64,000 nucleotides of DNA. Origin: an uncultured Flavobacteriaceae bacterium (GTDB lineage: Bacteria > Bacteroidota > Bacteroidia > Flavobacteriales > Flavobacteriaceae). Position 1 is the stretch's first letter. Every line of letters starts with the position of its first letter. A program made the position numbers and the translations under genes. The notes below the pieces were generated by a model, which saw nothing but the letters and a program-made list of their open reading frames with translations, was not told where the DNA came from and made no database searches. Location of the stretch: positions 186,001-250,000 of the forward strand of contig CANLQD010000001.1 of the NCBI GenBank assembly GCA_947493175.1, written 5' to 3'. Shown piece after piece: positions 9,592 to 18,335 of the stretch.

Positions 9592-10374
9592 ATGGCAAAA
9601 CCTTTGATATTGGTCACCAATGACGACGGAATTACGGCACCTGGGCTTCGTTCGCTAGTTGGTTTTATGAGCGCATTGGGCGATGTAATCGTCGTTGCAC
9701 CCGATAGCCCCCAATCGGGCATGGGCCATGCCATTACCTTGGACAACACGCTTTATACGAAACGTATGACCAAGGACTTTAATGATGGTGCAAAAGAAGA
9801 ATACAGCTGTAGTGGCACCCCTGCAGACTGCGTAAAATTGGGGCTTCAAGAGCTATCGGAACGAAAACCGGATATCTGTGTCAGCGGCATCAACCATGGT
9901 TCCAACTCATCTATAAATGTCATTTATTCCGGCACCATGAGTGCTGCCATCGAAGCGGGTATCGAAGGTATTCCCGCTATCGGATTTTCGTTGTGCGACT
10001 ACACATGGAGAGCCGATTTTAGCGCTACAAAAATATTCGTACAAAAAATCGTTGCCGAGGCCTTAAAAAATGGAATTCCCCAAGGAGTCGTACTCAATGT
10101 GAATATTCCCAAGCTAGAAGAGAAAGCTATAAAAGGCATTAAAATTTGCCGACAGGCCAGGGCCAACTGGAAGGAGAAATTCGACAAGCGCACCAGTCCC
10201 ATGGGTAAAGACTACTACTGGCTTACAGGAGAGTTCGAACTTTTGGATAAAGGGGAAGATACCGATGAATGGGCCCTTGCCAATGGTTATATCTCCGTGG
10301 TACCTACCCAATTTGATCTAACCGCACACCATACCATACAACAAATCAATACCTGGAGTTTAAATGAATCATAA
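9592..10374 (+). CDS. surE: 5'/3'-nucleotidase SurE
   Basis: 260 aa from ATG 9592. It begins MAKPLILVTNDDGITAPG, whose Asp pair binds the metal ion. It continues with APDSPQSGMGHAIT, SGTPADCVKLG and SGINHGSN, all SurE family blocks. SurE removes phosphate from nucleoside monophosphates in the cytoplasm, often linked to stationary-phase survival. An upstream in-frame TTG (9571) would add seven residues but lies within the likely promoter. It overlaps the following small membrane-protein gene by 11 bases. Confidence 0.93.
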   Translation: MAKPLILVTNDDGITAPGLRSLVGFMSALGDVIVVAPDSPQSGMGHAITLDNTLYTKRMTKDFNDGAKEEYSCSGTPADCVKLGLQELSERKPDICVSGINHGSNSSINVIYSGTMSAAIEAGIEGIPAIGFSLCDYTWRADFSATKIFVQKIVAEALKNGIPQGVVLNVNIPKLEEKAIKGIKICRQARANWKEKFDKRTSPMGKDYYWLTGEFELLDKGEDTDEWALANGYISVVPTQFDLTAHHTIQQINTWSLNES

Positions 10375-10648
10375 AAAAGAAATTATTATTGGCATTCTTG
10401 TGGGACTTATTGCGAATACCGTCGGGACCCTATTGTATATTTTGTTATTTTCAGATTTCGGCATCAAGGAAACCTTTGAGGCCGCGATACAACAAGGTCA
10501 TGTAGGAAGCTTACTGGCACTGGGAGCTATCTTAAATCTGATCGCCTTTTTTGGTTTCCTCCGTATTAAAAGGGACCAAAGGGCCAAGGGAGTGCTTATC
10601 GCAACTTTGGTCACCGCGATGGTTATTTTGTATTATAAGGTTTTCTAA
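10364..10648 (+). CDS. Small three-helix membrane protein, function unknown
   Basis: 94 aa with three hydrophobic segments (about 8-28, 45-65 and 73-92) separated by short charged loops (FGIKETFE, RIKRDQRAKG). I do not recognise a named family. It overlaps the surE stop by 11 bases, implying translational coupling. The hydropathy is too regular for a chance frame. Confidence 0.75.
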   Translation: MNHKKEIIIGILVGLIANTVGTLLYILLFSDFGIKETFEAAIQQGHVGSLLALGAILNLIAFFGFLRIKRDQRAKGVLIATLVTAMVILYYKVF

Positions 10649-10808
10649 AATTCAAACGCAAAAGTCAAACCCAAATACAAAATGTGGACACTAATGAAAC
10701 TTTTGAAATGCAATTCTTGAAACCAATTCCTCATTAGACGACACGATAGCTTTTTTGATTGAACGGTAATTAAGGCGTTATGACTTGTTTTTGAGTTTGT
10801 ATTTGACA
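10649..10808. repeat. Inverted pair of degenerate TTTGNN tracts
   Basis: Bases about 10650-10684 read, on the minus strand, as a run of TTTGTATTTG / GGTTTGAC / TTTGCGTTTG units. Bases about 10785-10808 carry the same kind of run on the plus strand (TTTTTGAGTTTG, TATTTGAC). The two tracts flank about 100 bases without a gene, between the small membrane protein and lpxB. The units are imperfect, so this is a low-complexity family, not a clean repeat. Confidence 0.4.
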
Positions 10809-10822
10809 TCCGTATTTAGCAT

Positions 10823-11941
10823 ATGAAATACTACATTATCGCAGGGGAAGCATCGGGAGACTTGCATGGGTCGAACCTTATCAGGGCCTTAAAAGGGGAA
10901 GATACCGAAGCCAATGTTCGTTGTTGGGGCGGCGATTTAATGCAAGCCGCCGGCGGAACACTTGTAAAACATTACAAGGAAATGGCTTTTATGGGCTTTT
11001 TAGAAGTGCTGCTGAACCTCGGTAAAATTTTTAAGAACATTAAATTCTGTAAACAGGATATTGAGGCTTTTCAACCAGATGTGATTATTTTTATAGACTA
11101 TTCCGGGTTTAACCTTCGCATTGCGAAATGGGCCAAGACAGCCGGTTTTAAGACCAACTATTACATCTCCCCACAGATTTGGGCCTCTCGTGAAAAACGT
11201 ATCGAGAAAATTAAAAGGGATATTGATGCGATGTACGTAATTCTTCCTTTTGAAAAGGTCTTTTACGAAGAAAAACATGGGTATCCCGTTCATTTTGTAG
11301 GACATCCCTTAATAGATGCCCTCAACCAAAAACCACCCATTTCAGATACAGAATTCCGTGCGGCAAATCAGTTGGATCCCAAAAAACCATTAATAGCCTT
11401 GCTACCGGGTAGTCGCAAACAAGAAGTACAGAAAATGCTCCGACTGATGCTTTCGGTAGTTTCCGATTTCCCTGAATACGAATTTGTCATTGCAGGAGCA
11501 CCGAGTCTTGACAGGGATTTTTACACCCCCTATCTCGACAATCCGAATGTCAGCTTTGTTTTAAACAAGACCTATGACCTACTACGTATTTCCCATGCGG
11601 CCTTGGTAACCAGTGGTACGGCCACTTTAGAAACCGCGTTGTTCAAAGTACCACAAGTGGTGTGTTATCGAGCCAATTGGATCTCGTATCAAATTGCAAA
11701 ACGAATCATTACCCTGAAGTATATTTCATTGGTGAATCTGATCATGGATCGGGAGGTAGTAAAAGAACTGATCCAAAATTCCTTGACCACTCCCAACCTA
11801 TTATCGGAATTGAATAAAATATTGGAAGGGCCTGTGCGACAAGAACAACTAAAAGCGTATGAATCCCTGGCAAAAAAATTAGGCGGCCCGGGTGCCAGTG
11901 TTAAAACGGCCGAGTTAATTACCTCGAATGCCAAAATTTAA
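10823..11941 (+). CDS. lpxB: Lipid-A-disaccharide synthase LpxB
   Basis: 372 aa, full length. Family blocks: YYIIAGEASGDLHGSNL at the N-terminus, the conserved FIDYSGFNLRIAK and YYISPQIWASREKRI segments, LLPGSRKQEV, and VTSGTATLETAL near the C-terminus. It condenses UDP-2,3-diacylglucosamine with lipid X to give the lipid A disaccharide at the inner-membrane surface. The upstream 174-base gap holds the TTTGNN tracts. The DUF885 gene follows after about 27 bases and may be co-transcribed. Confidence 0.95.
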   Translation: MKYYIIAGEASGDLHGSNLIRALKGEDTEANVRCWGGDLMQAAGGTLVKHYKEMAFMGFLEVLLNLGKIFKNIKFCKQDIEAFQPDVIIFIDYSGFNLRIAKWAKTAGFKTNYYISPQIWASREKRIEKIKRDIDAMYVILPFEKVFYEEKHGYPVHFVGHPLIDALNQKPPISDTEFRAANQLDPKKPLIALLPGSRKQEVQKMLRLMLSVVSDFPEYEFVIAGAPSLDRDFYTPYLDNPNVSFVLNKTYDLLRISHAALVTSGTATLETALFKVPQVVCYRANWISYQIAKRIITLKYISLVNLIMDREVVKELIQNSLTTPNLLSELNKILEGPVRQEQLKAYESLAKKLGGPGASVKTAELITSNAKI

Positions 11942-11968
11942 TACCTTCAAATGTATAATTTCAAGTTG

Positions 11969-13831
11969 ATGATGATGAAAAAAACAATAAAGGCAACCCT
12001 GCTGATCGCCTTGATGGCAGGCACATTGAACTGTAAAAACGAAATGAAAGAGGTACCAACAGTTACCCCTGAAGAAATGGCCACCGCCTCAAAGGTGATG
12101 AACGATTGGTTTCAACAAGAATGGGAAGTAGAGTTGGCCCTATCGCCCATGCTGCAAACCTATTTAGGCGATAAGACCGATTACGGAAAGTGGGACGATC
12201 TGTCAAAAGAAGCGGAGGAAGCGGCCCTCGCAAGAACAAATGGGCGTTTGGCATATCTGAAAGACTCCGTGAATCCAAATGCTTTGGACGAACCGACAAA
12301 GCTAAGTTACCAACTTGCCCTACAACAGCAAGAGGATGAAATTTCGGATTATCAATACCGCTTGTACAATTACCCTATTAATCAAATGTTCGGCACACAT
12401 TCCGAAGTACCTTCCTTTTTGATCAACATGCACCAGGTTACCGATAAAAGTGACGCCGAGGCCTATGTTTCTCGATTAAACGGGGTAGATAAACTATTTG
12501 AACAAGCAATCGAAGGACTCAAAGAGCGGGAAGCAGCGGGAATTATGCCCCCTAAGTTTGTATTTCCCAGAGCCTTGGAATCGTGCAGAAATATTCTCAA
12601 GGGAGTGCCATTTGAAAACACTTCGGAATACAGCACATTATTGGAAGATTTTCAAAACAAGTTGACCAATATTGACCTGAATGAAGAAGATAGAAAATCA
12701 TTACTGGCAGCTGCAAAAAAAGCACTCTTAAATTCCGTACAACCCGCCTATGAAAAATTGATCGCTTTTTTGGAGGACCAGGGCACCAGGGCAACTAGCG
12801 ATCATGGTGCTTGGAAATTTCCCAACGGAGGTGATTATTACAACAACGCCTTGGCCCGTACCACGACTACGGATATGACGGCAGATGCCATTCATGAATT
12901 GGGACTTTCGGAGGTAGAACGAATCCATGCCGAAATGACGGCGATAAAAAATAAGGTTGGCTATGAAGGGTCTCTCCAAGATTTCTTCAAATTCATGAAA
13001 GATGATGAACAGTTCTATTATCCCGACACCAAGGAAGGGCGTGAGGAGTATATGAAAACTGCAACCATGTTGATAGATACTATGAAAAGTAGATTAGACG
13101 AGCTTTTTCTGAGGAAACCAAAAGCCGACATGATCGTAAAGGCAGTTGAACCTTTTAGGGAGAAGTCGGCCGGAAAGGCTTTTTATCAAGCTCCGGCAAT
13201 CGATGGCTCCCGACCCGGCACGTACTACGCGAATATGTATGATATCAAAGCAATGCCCAAATACCAAATGGAGGCCTTGGCCTATCATGAAGGAATTCCA
13301 GGTCATCACATGGAACGGGCCATGTCGCAAGAATTGGAAGACATTCCCATGTTCAGAAAAATTGGAGGTTATACCGCCTATGTCGAAGGTTGGGGACTCT
13401 ATACCGAATTCATTCCTAAGGAAATGGGCCTATACAGCGACCCCTATTCCGATTTTGGCCGATTGGCCATGGAATTATGGCGTGCCTGTCGTCTGGTCGT
13501 GGATACTGGAATACATGCAAAAAAATGGACACGGGAAGAGGGAATCAAATATTACACCGATAATACCCCTAACGCAAAAAGTGATGCCATTAAAATGGTA
13601 GAACGTCATATTGTAATGCCATCACAGGCAACTGCTTACAAGGTAGGAATGAACAAAATTTTAGAACTTCGCGAGACAGCGAAAACCGAATTGGGCGAAA
13701 AATTCGATATTCGTGAATTCCATGATGTCGTGCTCAAAAATGGGGCAGTTCCCCTAAATTTCTTGGAAAGAATGGTCAACGATTATATTGCGCGAACGCT
13801 GAACGACAAAGGTGAAATTTTGGATCAGTAG
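11969..13831 (+). CDS. DUF885-family lipoprotein, probable metallopeptidase-like enzyme
   Basis: About 620 aa. Three consecutive ATG codons (11969, 11972, 11975) precede a signal peptide with lipobox-like LMAGTLNC, so I started there; an ATG at 11951 would add six residues before the signal. The body is typical of DUF885: YHEGIPGHHME (a His/Glu motif resembling a zinc site), GYTAYVEGWGLYTE, and a C-terminal block with MVERHIVMPSQATAYKVG. Family members are often described as peptidase-like, but substrates are not established. It lies downstream of lpxB on the same strand. Confidence 0.85.
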   Translation: MMMKKTIKATLLIALMAGTLNCKNEMKEVPTVTPEEMATASKVMNDWFQQEWEVELALSPMLQTYLGDKTDYGKWDDLSKEAEEAALARTNGRLAYLKDSVNPNALDEPTKLSYQLALQQQEDEISDYQYRLYNYPINQMFGTHSEVPSFLINMHQVTDKSDAEAYVSRLNGVDKLFEQAIEGLKEREAAGIMPPKFVFPRALESCRNILKGVPFENTSEYSTLLEDFQNKLTNIDLNEEDRKSLLAAAKKALLNSVQPAYEKLIAFLEDQGTRATSDHGAWKFPNGGDYYNNALARTTTTDMTADAIHELGLSEVERIHAEMTAIKNKVGYEGSLQDFFKFMKDDEQFYYPDTKEGREEYMKTATMLIDTMKSRLDELFLRKPKADMIVKAVEPFREKSAGKAFYQAPAIDGSRPGTYYANMYDIKAMPKYQMEALAYHEGIPGHHMERAMSQELEDIPMFRKIGGYTAYVEGWGLYTEFIPKEMGLYSDPYSDFGRLAMELWRACRLVVDTGIHAKKWTREEGIKYYTDNTPNAKSDAIKMVERHIVMPSQATAYKVGMNKILELRETAKTELGEKFDIREFHDVVLKNGAVPLNFLERMVNDYIARTLNDKGEILDQ

Positions 13832-13886
13832 GGAAAGCTTTCCCCTTTCCCTATGGTCGGCTTTCATTCGTTTAAAATTATTTATC

Positions 13887-13894
13887 TAATTTTG
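13887..13894 (+). promoter_or_regulatory. -7 element upstream of the NlpC/P60 gene
   Basis: TAATTTTG is an exact match to TAnnTTTG, 32 bases before the ATG at 13927. No clean -33 TTTG is visible (TTCG occurs 16 bases upstream). It lies in the intergenic stretch after the DUF885 stop codon. Confidence 0.45.
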
Positions 13895-13926
13895 ACTATG
13901 AAGGAAACTACATTTCCTGTTGGACT

Positions 13927-14487
13927 ATGCGAAGAATTCCTGCCCTATTCCTTTTGATTATGCTTGCCAGTTGTGGCACGGTAAAAAAAAAGACCACCTA
14001 TAGCAAGACCCGTAAAGTTTCCGTTGAAGCGTCTCCCGAAAAAGAAGTGACAGCGGTTAGAAAAAAAACTTCTGAAAAAAAGACCTCGCGGCCTGTCGCC
14101 ATCTCCAAAGCCGACCATGTCATTAATACTGCCTTGCAATTTTCCGGTACCCGATATAAATTTGGTGGCACCACCAAAAGAGGTATGGACTGCTCCGGAC
14201 TTCTTTACGTAGCCTTTGGGGAAAACAATGTGAAATTGCCAAGAACTTCCTATCACATGGCCGAGGAAGGCAAAAGGGTGAAGCTTAAAAATGTCGTAAA
14301 AGGCGACCTTCTGTTTTTCAGGACCAGTCGGCGGGCCAAAAGAATTAATCACGTAGGTATGGTCGTTGCTATCGAGGATGATGAAATTAAATTCATTCAT
14401 GCCTCATCTTCCCGTGGAGTCATTGTCTCCTCTTTAAGGGAAGGCTTTTGGAACAAAGCATTTGTAAGGGCCAATCGCATCCTCTAA
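13927..14487 (+). CDS. NlpC/P60-family cell-wall hydrolase, lipoprotein
   Basis: 186 aa. Signal peptide with lipobox LASC (Cys16), then a Lys/Thr/Ser-rich linker, then an NlpC/P60 domain from about residue 63. The catalytic residues are visible: Cys89 in GMDCSGLLYVAF, His142 in INHVGMVV and His158 in FIHASSSRGV. These enzymes cleave D-Glu-meso-DAP bonds in peptidoglycan stem peptides. It is probably anchored to an envelope membrane. It appears to have its own promoter (13887-13894). Confidence 0.92.
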   Translation: MRRIPALFLLIMLASCGTVKKKTTYSKTRKVSVEASPEKEVTAVRKKTSEKKTSRPVAISKADHVINTALQFSGTRYKFGGTTKRGMDCSGLLYVAFGENNVKLPRTSYHMAEEGKRVKLKNVVKGDLLFFRTSRRAKRINHVGMVVAIEDDEIKFIHASSSRGVIVSSLREGFWNKAFVRANRIL

Positions 14488-14575
14488 ACCTAACTGGGAT
14501 GTATTTGAAATGCATGGTTTTTTAGAAAGGAGCAATGTTCTTTTAGAACGATGCACCTAAGTAGTAGTTGGTGGT

Positions 14576-14700
14576 AGGCAGTAATCGACCTGGTGTGCAT
14601 TAAAAAGTACCGACTGCCAAATGCGACTGCCGACCTCTGTTAAGCAAGCAGCCCGAACATTCGGGGTACATATGGTGCATACCTGTTTGCTGTAGGCAGT
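14576..14700. repeat. Scattered GGCAGTA-type units and nested inverted repeat before comEC
   Basis: Copies of the heptamer core GGCAGT occur on the plus strand at 14577 and 14695 and as ACTGCC at 14613 and 14626. ACTGCC 14626-14631 can pair with GGCAGT 14695-14700. Within this, 14643-14651 pairs with 14683-14691 over 9 bp (one G-T), enclosing a 5-bp CCCGA/TCGGG hairpin (14652-14665) and a 4-bp hairpin (14671-14681). The same heptamer forms a perfect array at 44525-44573. Confidence 0.5.
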
Positions 14701-14724
14701 GTTTCGAACTAATAATTGTGACCT

Positions 14725-16758
14725 ATGAAATTGCTCAAGTTTGTTCCAATACAGCTGACCTTTTTTCTTGTCATCGGAATTCTTTTGGGGCATTTCCTGA
14801 ATACAGGTATCGTTGCACCCTTAGTATCGACCAGTACGTGCTTTGGCATTCTCACATTTCTTTTCCTTTCAAAAAATAGTGCCTTTTCCTTTCTTTATAA
14901 GTGGGCGGTGGGCTTTACGGTCGTCGGTATCGGAATGCTGGCCATTGGTCTATCGAAACCGGAAAACTTCCCGTCCCATTACACGCATCAAAACCTTACA
15001 AAGCAACCTACATGGCAGCTAAAAATTACCTCTATCTTAAAACCGACGCCCTATTCACAACGTTTCCTTGCCGATATAAAAACCGTTGACGGCAACTCTA
15101 CCACAGGGAGTGTTCTTTTAAATCTTCCACAAGACTCGATGGGACCGACTCTTCAAGTAGATGATGAATTTTGGGCCATTTCAGCACTACACCGTATATC
15201 CGCTCCTAAAAATCCGCATCAGTTCGATTATAAATCGCACATGGCCTCGTTGGGTATTACCCATCAACTGCATTTGAAGACAGATGAATACTATAAGAGC
15301 AAACACGGCCCCGAAACAATTTTTGGGTACGCTGCCAGACTCAGAAATCACATCAAATCAAAACTGAACGCCGCGCCATTCGGAAGCAAAGAACGTGGCA
15401 TTATACAGGCACTCTTACTAGGTGAACGAAATGATATTTCGGCATCTGTATATAACGATTATAAAAATGCCGGGGCCGTGCACATCTTAGCGGTTTCCGG
15501 ATTACACATTGGTATTCTATTGCTATTATTCCAGTTTTTATTGCAACCCTTAAAGCGTTTGCCAAAGGGTAAAACGATGCATTTGATGGTTACCGTACTG
15601 TTACTCTGGGCATTTGCATTTCTGGCCGGCCTATCGGCTTCTGTCGTTAGGGCGGTGACCATGTTCAGTTTCGTAGCCTATGCACTATATCTCAATAGAC
15701 CGAGTAATACCTTTAATATTCTGGCGTTGAGTATGCTTTTTATCTTACTGGTCTTCGACCCAAAACTATTATTTCAGGTAGGGTTTCAAATGAGTTATGC
15801 CGCAGTCATCGCCATCGTTTGGCTGTACCCGGTATTGCAAAAAAAATGGTATCCCAAAAATAGGATCATTCGAAAAATATGGCAGTTGCTATCTGTCAGT
15901 ATCGCGGCACAACTGGGTGTGCTTCCTATCAGTCTTTTTTACTTTCATCAGTTTCCCGGTTTGTTCTTTGTTTCCAACCTATTGGTCGTACCCTTTCTCG
16001 GCGTCATTTTGGGTCTCGGAATCTTGGTTATTGTACTTTCGCTGTTGAACCTCTTACCCCCTGTTATCGCTACGGTCTATAATTCCCTAATCGGATGGAT
16101 GAACCAATTGATCGGTTGGGTAGCGGAGCAAGAGGCTTTTTTGTTCAAAAACATTCCGTTCGACCAAATGCAAGTCCTCCTAGCCTATTTTATCATCTTT
16201 GGTTTAATAGCTGTCTTATCCAAGGTCACTTTTAGACGCACCGCAATGCTGTTGGGGGCTGTTGTTCTTTTTCAAAGCTGGCTTTTTTATACCTTTTATG
16301 ATACGTCCCGTAAAGAAAGGCTTTGGTTGGCGCACCAAACAAGGAATACCATAGTGATACATCAAAAAGGGCTGCAACTCACTTTGATGGCCAAAGATGG
16401 GGCCGCTTCCGAGCGTATCGTTACCGATTATCGTGTAGCCAAACGAATTGATTCCATCCGCCGAAAATCGATTAAAAATAGCTTACGATGGAACGACCAA
16501 AACATTTTGATCGTAGACAGTTTAGGCGTTTACATTCCCTCAGCAACTAAGGTCGATTACCTTATTTTAACGGAATCTCCCCGATTGAACCTTGATCGAC
16601 TGATCGACTCCATTGCCCCGAAAGCCATTATTGCAGATGGGAGTAACTATCGTAATTTGATCGCACGCTGGAAACAGACTTGTCATAAAAGAAAACTCCC
16701 TTTTCACGATACGGGCGAAATGGGAGCGTATTTTTTTAGAAAAAAGATGTCTGATTAG
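14725..16758 (+). CDS. comEC: ComEC/Rec2-family membrane protein
   Basis: 677 aa. An N-terminal membrane pair precedes a DUF4131-like domain (about 30-200), followed by the polytopic Competence domain (about 225-500) with the diagnostic AVSGLHIGILLLL and GLSASVVRAVTMF segments. ComEC is the inner-membrane channel for DNA uptake. The last roughly 150 residues do not show the HxHxDH motif of a full metallo-beta-lactamase domain, so this is the shorter variant common in Bacteroidota. It is convergent with the POT transporter, with only 14 bases between stops. Confidence 0.88.
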   Translation: MKLLKFVPIQLTFFLVIGILLGHFLNTGIVAPLVSTSTCFGILTFLFLSKNSAFSFLYKWAVGFTVVGIGMLAIGLSKPENFPSHYTHQNLTKQPTWQLKITSILKPTPYSQRFLADIKTVDGNSTTGSVLLNLPQDSMGPTLQVDDEFWAISALHRISAPKNPHQFDYKSHMASLGITHQLHLKTDEYYKSKHGPETIFGYAARLRNHIKSKLNAAPFGSKERGIIQALLLGERNDISASVYNDYKNAGAVHILAVSGLHIGILLLLFQFLLQPLKRLPKGKTMHLMVTVLLLWAFAFLAGLSASVVRAVTMFSFVAYALYLNRPSNTFNILALSMLFILLVFDPKLLFQVGFQMSYAAVIAIVWLYPVLQKKWYPKNRIIRKIWQLLSVSIAAQLGVLPISLFYFHQFPGLFFVSNLLVVPFLGVILGLGILVIVLSLLNLLPPVIATVYNSLIGWMNQLIGWVAEQEAFLFKNIPFDQMQVLLAYFIIFGLIAVLSKVTFRRTAMLLGAVVLFQSWLFYTFYDTSRKERLWLAHQTRNTIVIHQKGLQLTLMAKDGAASERIVTDYRVAKRIDSIRRKSIKNSLRWNDQNILIVDSLGVYIPSATKVDYLILTESPRLNLDRLIDSIAPKAIIADGSNYRNLIARWKQTCHKRKLPFHDTGEMGAYFFRKKMSD

Positions 16759-16772
16759 TTATTGGCAGATGG

Positions 16773-18320
16773 CTAGCCTTCCAGCACTTCATCTTTTATA
16801 ACGGTCTCCTTATCTTCCGCACCATGGGTAAGGCGTTTAAGGGGCTTGATCAGTAAAATTACCAATAGTCCGAATAGCACTGCAAATACGAAAAGACCAC
16901 CGAACACTTTGAGTTCCCCTGCCTTTACGGATTCTTCACCAATAACACCTGCTACCTTATTTCCAAGGCCCGTGGCAGCCCAGTAAACTCCCATCATCAA
17001 AGCCATGTACCTTGCTGGGGCCAATTTGGTGAAAAATGATAGGGAAACGGGGGAAAGACACAACTCACCCAGGGTATGAAACAGATACGCCAGAATAAGC
17101 CAGTACATGGCCGAACTTCCGTTTGCTTCGTACTGCAATGAAGCGAAGACCATGAACATGAAACCGACACCCATGATAATGACTCCCACCGCCATTTTAA
17201 AAAGGGAAGAGGCAGATTTGCCCTTTAGCTTTCTCCTAGCCCAAAAATTGGCGACCAGTACAGCAAACAGGATAATAAATCCAGGGTTGGCAGATTGAAA
17301 CCACGCAGCCGGCACCTCCCAGCCCATTAGCATTCGATTTGTTTTTTCTTCGGCATACAAATTCATTAATCCGCCCATTTGCTCGAAACAGCCCCAAAAC
17401 ACCAAAACCATCAGCAACGACAACAAAAGAACTACGTACCTGTCTTTTTCAACTTGCCCGTTCAGGTTTTTGTAAATCATCATCATCATTCCCGTAATCA
17501 GTGAGATTACTATGAAAAGTAACCCATAACCCCAGTGATCGGGACCGTTGAATGTAATCCCGGCATAGACCGATAAAGCGAGTAGTACCACTACAATACC
17601 CAATTGCATCGGAGACTTTAGCAATTGTGAAAAAAGTGTCCCCAAGCTTATGTCCGTAGACTTTTCTTCAGTGGAAGGTTCATTTCCTACGTGTGTTAGA
17701 TAACGTTGCCCGTACAGATACACCACAAGGCCCAAAGCCATACCGATTCCGGCAAGTCCGAACCCGTAATGCCAACCATAATACTTGGCTACCAAACCTA
17801 CTGATAAAGATGCCAAAAATGACCCTAGATTGATTCCTACGTAAAAGATACTGAATCCTTTATCTCGACGGATATCGTTCTGTTTATAAAGCCCACCCAC
17901 CATTGTAGAAATATTGGGCTTCAACATACCTACGCCTAAAATTACCAGACCAAGACCTGAATAATACGCCCAAATCGCATCTATGGCCAAAACACCATGC
18001 CCGGCCGTAAGTAAGATGGCACCAATGGTAACCGCTTTCTTTTGACCCAACACCCTATCGGCCAAAAATCCGCCGGGAACGCTCATTAAATATACCAACA
18101 TGGTATACCACCCATACAATGCCAAAGCCTCGGTCGTGGTCCAACCTAAACCACTTTGCGGGTCATTTTCCAGGGTCTTGGCGGTCATATACAGGGTCAA
18201 TAATGCCCGCATTCCATAGTACGAGAAGCGTTCCCACATCTCTGTAAAAAAAAGTACATATAACCCGACCGGGTGTCCAAAAAGTTCTCTTTGATGTGGT
18301 GCTCTTTCTACGATTGCCAT
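16773..18320 (-). CDS. POT-family proton-coupled peptide transporter
   Basis: 515 aa, about 14 membrane segments. The family ExxER motif is present in FTEMWERFSYYGMRALL and the PTR2 signature in FSIFYVGINLGSFLASL. It imports di- and tripeptides with protons. It starts 15 bases after the dipeptidyl-peptidase gene on the same strand, so the pair probably forms one operon: the peptidase releases dipeptides outside the inner membrane and this carrier takes them up. N- and C-termini look complete. Confidence 0.93.
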   Translation of the reverse strand: MAIVERAPHQRELFGHPVGLYVLFFTEMWERFSYYGMRALLTLYMTAKTLENDPQSGLGWTTTEALALYGWYTMLVYLMSVPGGFLADRVLGQKKAVTIGAILLTAGHGVLAIDAIWAYYSGLGLVILGVGMLKPNISTMVGGLYKQNDIRRDKGFSIFYVGINLGSFLASLSVGLVAKYYGWHYGFGLAGIGMALGLVVYLYGQRYLTHVGNEPSTEEKSTDISLGTLFSQLLKSPMQLGIVVVLLALSVYAGITFNGPDHWGYGLLFIVISLITGMMMMIYKNLNGQVEKDRYVVLLLSLLMVLVFWGCFEQMGGLMNLYAEEKTNRMLMGWEVPAAWFQSANPGFIILFAVLVANFWARRKLKGKSASSLFKMAVGVIIMGVGFMFMVFASLQYEANGSSAMYWLILAYLFHTLGELCLSPVSLSFFTKLAPARYMALMMGVYWAATGLGNKVAGVIGEESVKAGELKVFGGLFVFAVLFGLLVILLIKPLKRLTHGAEDKETVIKDEVLEG

Positions 18321-18335
18321 AAAAGTTGGATTTGG

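Noticed and set aside
13831-13844. GGGAAAGCTTTCCC palindrome after the DUF885 gene as a terminator
   Set aside because: It has no loop and no T-run after it, so it is not a convincing terminator.
14725-16758. Loss of the ComEC metallo-beta-lactamase domain as a truncation
   Set aside because: The stop is followed directly by the convergent gene, with no trace of a lost domain; shorter ComEC forms are normal in this phylum.
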